Positions 1 to 4,400 of a stretch of DNA of 8,126 bases are shown here, in pieces (within the stretch, counting starts at the first letter, position 1; every line of letters starts with the position of its first letter). Below the pieces are notes generated by a model. That model was not told the origin of the DNA. It did not search any database and was given only the letters and a program-made list of their open reading frames with translations. Source of the stretch: Eubacterium sp. (lineage in GTDB: Bacteria; Bacillota; Clostridia; Lachnospirales; Lachnospiraceae); the NCBI GenBank assembly GCA_021442545.1, contig JABUSX010000441.1, forward strand, positions 1 to 8,126, written 5' to 3'. The position numbers and the translations under genes were made by a program.

Positions 1-61
1 ACTTACCTTCACGGATTTTGCATGGGACGAAGCTCTTATTACCACAGTCAAACCTGCATAA
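1..61 (+). CDS. 3' end of an upstream gene (partial, product unknown)
   Basis: Reading from base 2, 19 codons are open and end in TAA at 59-61. They give a peptide ending in ...DEALITTVKPA. The composition (acidic and hydrophobic residues mixed, normal codons for this window) looks like a genuine C-terminus. The stop lies 62 bp before the start chosen for the next gene, which suits an operon. By context it could be another prepilin, but no diagnostic motif remains. The other frames are also open here: one runs into the pilin gene and one stops at 78-80. The assignment is therefore tentative. Confidence 0.4.
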   Translation, partial: LTFTDFAWDEALITTVKPA

Positions 62-123
62 GCCGGCATTCAGGAGATAAAAAACCACGAAGCGGCCGGA
101 AAACAGGCCGGATCGGAATACAG

Positions 124-561
124 ATGATGAGAATAAAGAAACTTACAAACCGGATAATACGCAGACTGCGGGAACAGCGGGGGGAATCCATCTCCGAAGT
201 TCTGATTGCGTCCCTGATCGTAGCACTCGGCGGCGTTGCTTTTGTGTCGATGGTCACCGTGTCGCGCACCGTGATCGCACGCTCCGGCGAGGGCTACACG
301 AAGTGGATGACCGAGCGGAACATCATGGAAGAGATCGAATCCTGCGAAACGGCCGGAGACGTGCCGTCCTTTGAAGAGATCGAAACCGGGAACGGAAGGA
401 TCCTGATCACGGCTCCTGAGGGACAGCCGGTCGAAACGCCCTTGCTCGGGAGCGCAGAAGATGTGACGACCTACGAGGGAGATTATTTTTGGGCTTTTAA
501 GGGGTCGGCCGCTTCTTCGGGAGTAAGCGGAGGAGAGCCGGGAATAAGCTTCGGCTTCTGA
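124..561 (+). CDS. Type IV prepilin-like protein (minor pilin/pseudopilin)
   Basis: This 145-residue protein has a class III (type IV prepilin) signal. A basic leader of about 20 residues ends in Arg-Gly, followed by ESISEVLIASLIVALGG and then more hydrophobic residues. Gly is at -1 and the key Glu is at +5, which is what prepilin peptidase and pilus assembly require. Residue +1 is Glu rather than the usual Phe. The hydrophobic helix should anchor the subunit in the membrane before assembly. After it come a charged helix (TKWMTERNIMEEIE) and a short domain with one Cys, ending in a Gly/Ser-rich tail (GSAASSGVSGGEPGISFGF). The frame is open upstream to the window edge. The ATG pair at 124/127 gives a normal leader length and follows the upstream stop, but the ribosome binding site is weak (GGA at 115-117). 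A start at 22 would overlap the previous gene and give an implausible leader of about 54 residues. It is probably a PilV/GspI-type minor subunit; the exact family cannot be fixed by eye. The tail may once have been longer (see 562-771). Confidence 0.85.
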   Translation: MMRIKKLTNRIIRRLREQRGESISEVLIASLIVALGGVAFVSMVTVSRTVIARSGEGYTKWMTERNIMEEIESCETAGDVPSFEEIETGNGRILITAPEGQPVETPLLGSAEDVTTYEGDYFWAFKGSAASSGVSGGEPGISFGF

Positions 562-771
562 TCAGGAAGCGTATCTGCCGGAACAGATGAATGAACACCT
601 GGAGGAACACCTGGAGGAACACCTGGAGGAACACCTGAAGGAACACCTGAAGGAACACCTGAAGGAACACCTGGAGAAACACCTGGAGGAACACCTGAAC
701 AGGTGCGTTCCCGGAAAGATAACAGTGAAACAGATGATTTCCCGGAACGGGAATCGAATTGCTTTTCGTGA
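562..771 (+). pseudogene. Possible decayed C-terminal tail of the upstream pilin (same frame)
   Basis: Past the pilin stop (TGA, 559-561) the same frame stays open to TGA at 592-594. It then stays open again to TGA at 769-771. It reads SGSVSAGTDE, stop, then nine TPGG/TPEG-type tetrapeptides, then a hydrophilic end (QVRSRKDNSETDD and beyond). The Gly/Ser/Glu/Pro bias continues smoothly from the pilin tail across both stops. Each TGA is one base from GGA (Gly), and at 592 a GGA would give one more repeat-like Gly. I infer a low-complexity Thr-Pro-Gly tail lost through two nonsense changes. The alternatives are that this is non-coding DNA, or that another frame is the real one. No recoding is inferred, because TGA acts as a stop elsewhere in the window. 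Confidence 0.3.
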
Positions 772-793
772 CGAGACGAGAAAAGATATATGA
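587..793 (+). CDS. Possible small EHLE-repeat protein overlapping the next pilin start (uncertain)
   Basis: This 68-codon frame starts at ATG 587. It encodes about nine EHLE/EHLK tetrapeptides from the 12-bp array, then NRCVPGKITVKQMISRNGNR and a short charged end. Its stop overlaps the start of the next prepilin as ATGA (790-793), the classic arrangement for translational coupling. The repeat part would be a charged helix with Leu every fourth residue; no family is recognised. Against it: only a poor ribosome binding site (GGA at 580-582, 4 bases from the ATG), repeat-driven openness in several frames, and a competing reading as a decayed pilin tail. A frameshift joining the upstream pilin to this frame between 548 and 558 is also conceivable. 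Confidence 0.25.
   Translation: MNEHLEEHLEEHLEEHLKEHLKEHLKEHLEKHLEEHLNRCVPGKITVKQMISRNGNRIAFRDETRKDI
593..700 (+). repeat. Tandem array, nine 12-bp units
   Basis: Nine contiguous units of consensus GAACACCTGGAG run without indels. Units 1-3 and 7 match the consensus. Units 4-6 are GAACACCTGAAG, unit 8 starts with A, and unit 9 ends GAAC. Because 12 is a multiple of three, gain or loss of units keeps the frame. The sense frames read TPGG/TPEG or EHLE/EHLK; the third frame is closed by TGA. The last unit also forms an inverted repeat, CACCTG-AA-CAGGTG, at 692-705. The block of three identical G-to-A variants (units 4-6) suggests recent unit duplication by slippage, so copy number probably varies between strains. 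Confidence 0.97.
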
Positions 794-1326
794 AGAAGCT
801 CAAAAGAAAACTGAATAGTTCTTCCGGTTTTTCCATGACGGAGCTTCTGGCGGCACTGCTGATCGCCTGCATGGTCATGATGCTTGTGGGCGGCGGGGTT
901 CTTGTCGCCGGCAGGGTTTATAAGGAAGTCAGCCGGAAGTCCGATGCACAGACGCTTCTTGCCACATCGGTTTCGACTCTGACGAAGGAACTGGTCAGCG
1001 CTTCGAATCTGACCGTAAACGGAGATTCCTGCTCCTTCTATTCCGAGAAGCGCGGCTGCATGGAAGAGATCTTCAATGATGCGGAAAACGGCATCAGCCT
1101 GAGGCTCACCGAAACAGGTACGGGACCGGAAGCGGGCACGGTGACCGTGATGCCGCTTGTGACAGACAAGACCAGAACGCTCGGGCTGATCAATCAGATC
1201 AGCGGCATAAGTCTTTCCGGGCAGGACAATAAAAACACGAGCTTCCTGCTTCAGGTAAAGCTCGGAGAGGACATCCTGGAAGAACAGGAAGTCACGGTGC
1301 ACAGCATAAGTGCCGGAAACAGCTGA
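790..1326 (+). CDS. Type IV prepilin-like protein (GspJ/PilW-like minor pilin by position)
   Basis: This 178-residue protein has a textbook class III leader. Twelve mostly basic and polar residues (MKKLKRKLNSSS) are followed by Gly13, then FSMTELLAALLIACMVMMLV. Phe is at +1 and Glu at +5, in a hydrophobic helix reaching about residue 40. A charged helical neck follows (YKEVSRKSDAQTLL), then a globular beta-rich head of about 120 residues. The head contains two close Cys (SCSFYSEKRGC) that could form a disulfide after export. Prepilin peptidase would cleave after Gly13 and the protein would join a pilus or pseudopilus. The ATG overlaps the stop of the preceding small frame (ATGA), and a purine-rich stretch (GAGAAAAG, 777-784) may serve as the ribosome binding site. 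The size and place between a small pilin and a large one suit a minor pilin, but I cannot assign the family precisely. Confidence 0.9.
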   Translation: MKKLKRKLNSSSGFSMTELLAALLIACMVMMLVGGGVLVAGRVYKEVSRKSDAQTLLATSVSTLTKELVSASNLTVNGDSCSFYSEKRGCMEEIFNDAENGISLRLTETGTGPEAGTVTVMPLVTDKTRTLGLINQISGISLSGQDNKNTSFLLQVKLGEDILEEQEVTVHSISAGNS

Positions 1327-1340
1327 AGCAGAAACGAAAA

Positions 1341-1362
1341 AGTTCAGCATCTGAGCTGAATT
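1341..1362 (+). terminator. Weak hairpin, possible attenuator or leaky terminator
   Basis: AGTTCAGC and GCTGAATT can pair (8 bp with one G-U) around a 6-base ATCTGA loop, and TTGTTT follows. It lies 14 bp after the second pilin's stop. The stem is not GC-rich and the T run is interrupted, so it would be leaky at best. A second copy of AGCTGAA at 1321-1327 could compete for the same TTCAGC, so two mutually exclusive folds are possible. Confidence 0.25.
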
Positions 1363-1389
1363 GTTTCGGGATGTTTCATGGACTATACA
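1361..1389 (+). promoter_or_regulatory. Candidate sigma-A-type promoter for the giant pilin gene
   Basis: TTGTTT (1361-1366) and TATACA (1384-1389) are separated by exactly 17 bp, which is the preferred spacing. The -10-like hexamer matches four of six consensus bases, the -35-like hexamer three. Transcription would begin near 1396, leaving a leader of about 20 bases. The hairpin just upstream would make sense of a separate promoter here. Matches this weak can occur by chance. Confidence 0.3.
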
Positions 1390-1416
1390 GGTTAAGTGGA
1401 TATGGTGAATGCCATG

Positions 1417-4400
1417 ATGTTCAGAAGGATCAGAAAAAATAAAAAAGGTTTTACGCTGGCCGAGACCCTGATCGCCATCGCGATCATCGGGATCGTTTCT
1501 GCCATTGCTTTCGGAGGCGCAGCCGCCAGACAGAAAGATTCGGAACTGATGGAGCTGGACAGCGCAGCCAGATCTGTTTTCGTGGCGGCACAGAATCACG
1601 CGGCGGCTTCGCGTGCTTCCGGTGTCTGGAACCGTTTCGTGAAGGATGCTCTGGAATCAGGATCTGCCGGGACGGCTCTCGGAACGCCGATGGAGATCAT
1701 GCCTTCGGATGCACCGGAAGGCATGACTCTCGATAACATGTATTCCGTACGGGTTGGCAGGGATACGCCGGAGGGCAGCATCGTGTCGCTGCTTCTGCCA
1801 TATGGTGCGATCGATGAATCTCTTCGCACCAACAACAATATCGTGATCGAATACAACGCCTCGAACGGTGCGGTCTATGCGGTCTGGTATGCCAAAAACG
1901 GTCCGGCCGTTACGTCGAACACCGGGCGCGGAACGAGCAGTGAAGCGAAAAACGTCCGCAAAAACAGCGATCCGATGATGGGATATTACGGCGGTGCTGC
2001 GGCGGCAGACGAGGAAGAGGAAGAAGGGGAGATAAAGTATTTCAGCGTCAGCATCCGGAATGCCGAAACGCTTGAACTGCATATCTGCGATTACAATACG
2101 GATTATAAAGAGGGCGAAGGCCTGAAGGCCGTGCTTACGGGTGTCACGAGCGGAGCAAGCCAGGAACTCGACATGACGCCGGCTGATTCAGAACTTAGCT
2201 TTACGAAATATGAATACCTTCTTGACAGCGTTACCGGAGAAGGAGAGCATTTCCGGGAACTTTTCAACACAACCTATGAAGGGACCTTTATTCCGGGCGA
2301 AGACATCAAGGTTACGGTCACAGTCGAAAAGGGAAAGAAAAAAGTCACAAAGGAACATACCGACAACAGCCTCTTTGAATCGGTGACCGGCAACAAGGCT
2401 TCCGTCGGGAACGGACGTCATCTGCAGAATCTGGCATCGTCTGTTTCCGGACTGAATGAAAATACGGTCAATCCGGTCATCCGCAGTGCGGTCATGACAA
2501 GAGACATTCTGTGGAGCGGAACCTCCGGAGCGGTGACGGCGAGACCCTTCCTTGACGGAGAGGAACGTACGGCTGTTTACGATCTGAACGGAAATGCCTA
2601 TACCGGACAGTTCCTTTCGGTCAGCAATGCGGCACTTTCCGCGTTCGACGGCAACTATAAGACGATTGCGAATCTGAATATCCGTGCAAACGCAGATCAG
2701 GCAGCCGGTCTGATCGGGGAAGCAGAGACGGAAGAAATGACGATCCGGAACGTGCAGCTGGCAGATCCGTCAATCTCTGCGGACGGAGATCCGGTTTATG
2801 CCGGTACGCTTCTCGGAAACGGCGGCACTTCCGACCTTACGGTCGAAGGCTGCAGAGTCGACTTCACCGGAGCAGCGGATCTGCAGACAGGTGCTTCTTA
2901 TGCAGGCACTGCGGTCGGTCATGCCGGTACCGGCAGTTTCATCAGCATCAGCAGTCTGACCGTGACCGGCTCATCGGGACTTTCCGTGCAGGGAGCAGGG
3001 CAGACCGGCGGTGTGATCGGAGCGGCAGGCGGGAGCAATTCTTCGCTGAATTTGGATAATGTATCGGTTTCGGTCGGAGGCGGCAGTGCTCTGAATGTGA
3101 CAGGCGGAAGAGCGACGGGCGGTCTTATCGGGGAGATCGCAGCGGGAAAAACCGCTGTGATCGACAGTGCTTCCGCAACGGGCGGCGGCAGCGGTGATCT
3201 TGTTCTGGAAACGTCTTCGGAACAGTCTGCCTGCGCAGGCGGCCTGATCGGTTCGGTAAACGGCGGTGCCGTTACGGTGCGGAACTGCTATGCCACGACC
3301 TATGTCCGCGGAGTGAGCGGAGCAGGCGGCCTGATCGGTTCCTTCCGGGCAGGCAGCGGTTCGAAGATCGTGAATTCCTATGCCGGCGGCCGTACGGCCA
3401 GAGACGCGGAAAAAGACAATAACAGTACCTATATCGAGAGCGCAGATGCAGGCGTCCAGGGCCGCTGGAACGTGATCAGTGATTATGCATCGCTCGGACA
3501 GGCGGGCGGTTTTATCGGATACGTCAGTTCGGGCGTTTCCATCGCCAACTGCTATTCCACGGCTTCGGCATATAACAGCGGTGCCGGTGCTGCGGGCGGC
3601 TTTATCGGACAGGTTGACGGTTCGGTTTCCGTCTCGGACTGCTACTGCACCGGCCGTGTTTCCTCAGGGGATGAGGAAAGCGCCGGCTGCTTCATCGGTC
3701 TGAACGGAGGCGCGGCGGAACAGAATACCTTCTATCTGGCAGGCATCAACTCCGGAATCGAAGCTTCCGGAAGCAGGTCACAGACGAAGTCATCGGCAGA
3801 GAAGACCGAGGACGGCACGGAGGGAACGCCCTTTGCAAAAGGAGCATCACCGGCCTATATCTATAACGCGAATATTGAAGAAGCCGCATATCCCTATACT
3901 GTTGTAAACGGCGGAGCACACTACGGTGACTGGCCTTATCCGGGAGAGGAGGGTGAGACCACCTTCGTCGTGCGTAAAAAAATGTTCCATCGTTATTACG
4001 ATGATTTCGGTCAGAATGAATACAGAGACGTTCCTTTTGAACAAAACGAAACTACACAGATCAATCCGTCTAAGATCAAGGTTTATGTCTATTCCTATAC
4101 GGATGACAAGACGGATCTGCAGCCGGTCTATGACAAAGACGGAAACAGGGTGGAGGGTGAACTTTCGCACCAGACCGCACATTCAAAGGAATGGGAGTGC
4201 AGATTCGAAGATCTTCCGGAAAAGGACGAATCCGGAAAGACGCTCCATTATGTCGGACGGGAAGTGAATACGGACGGACAGCCGGTCATGCAGGACGGCG
4301 GTTTCTATAATGACCTGCATTACGGAACCTTCCTTGTACAGTACGACGATTCCGAAGAACCCACAGAGGAAGGGGAGGTCATCTGTACGATCAGCAATAT

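Noticed and set aside
22..123. Upstream start for the first pilin at ATG 22
   Set aside because: It would add 34 residues before the normal prepilin leader and overlap the likely upstream gene end. The 124/127 ATG gives a standard class III leader.
559..594. TGA recoded as glycine or tryptophan
   Set aside because: The two TGA codons look GGA-derived, but the giant gene has no in-frame TGA in about 1900 codons and uses TGG for Trp, and pilin 2 ends at a TGA followed by non-coding sequence. Standard code is the simpler reading.
593..700. CRISPR array or phage/IS end
   Set aside because: The units are 12 bp, directly adjacent and without spacers. No transposase, terminal inverted repeats or target duplication is visible.
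483..878. Minus-strand frames reading GVPPGVPP or FLQVFLQV through the repeats
   Set aside because: They are mirror images of the TPGG/EHLE array with no ribosome binding site, and they overlap pilin coding sequence.
562..1599. 345-codon open frame on the minus strand
   Set aside because: It is antisense to pilin 2 and to the start of the giant gene. It owes part of its length to the 12-bp array, which is open in all three minus frames. Its product (RCSSRCSS repeats, His-rich) has no domain or credible start.
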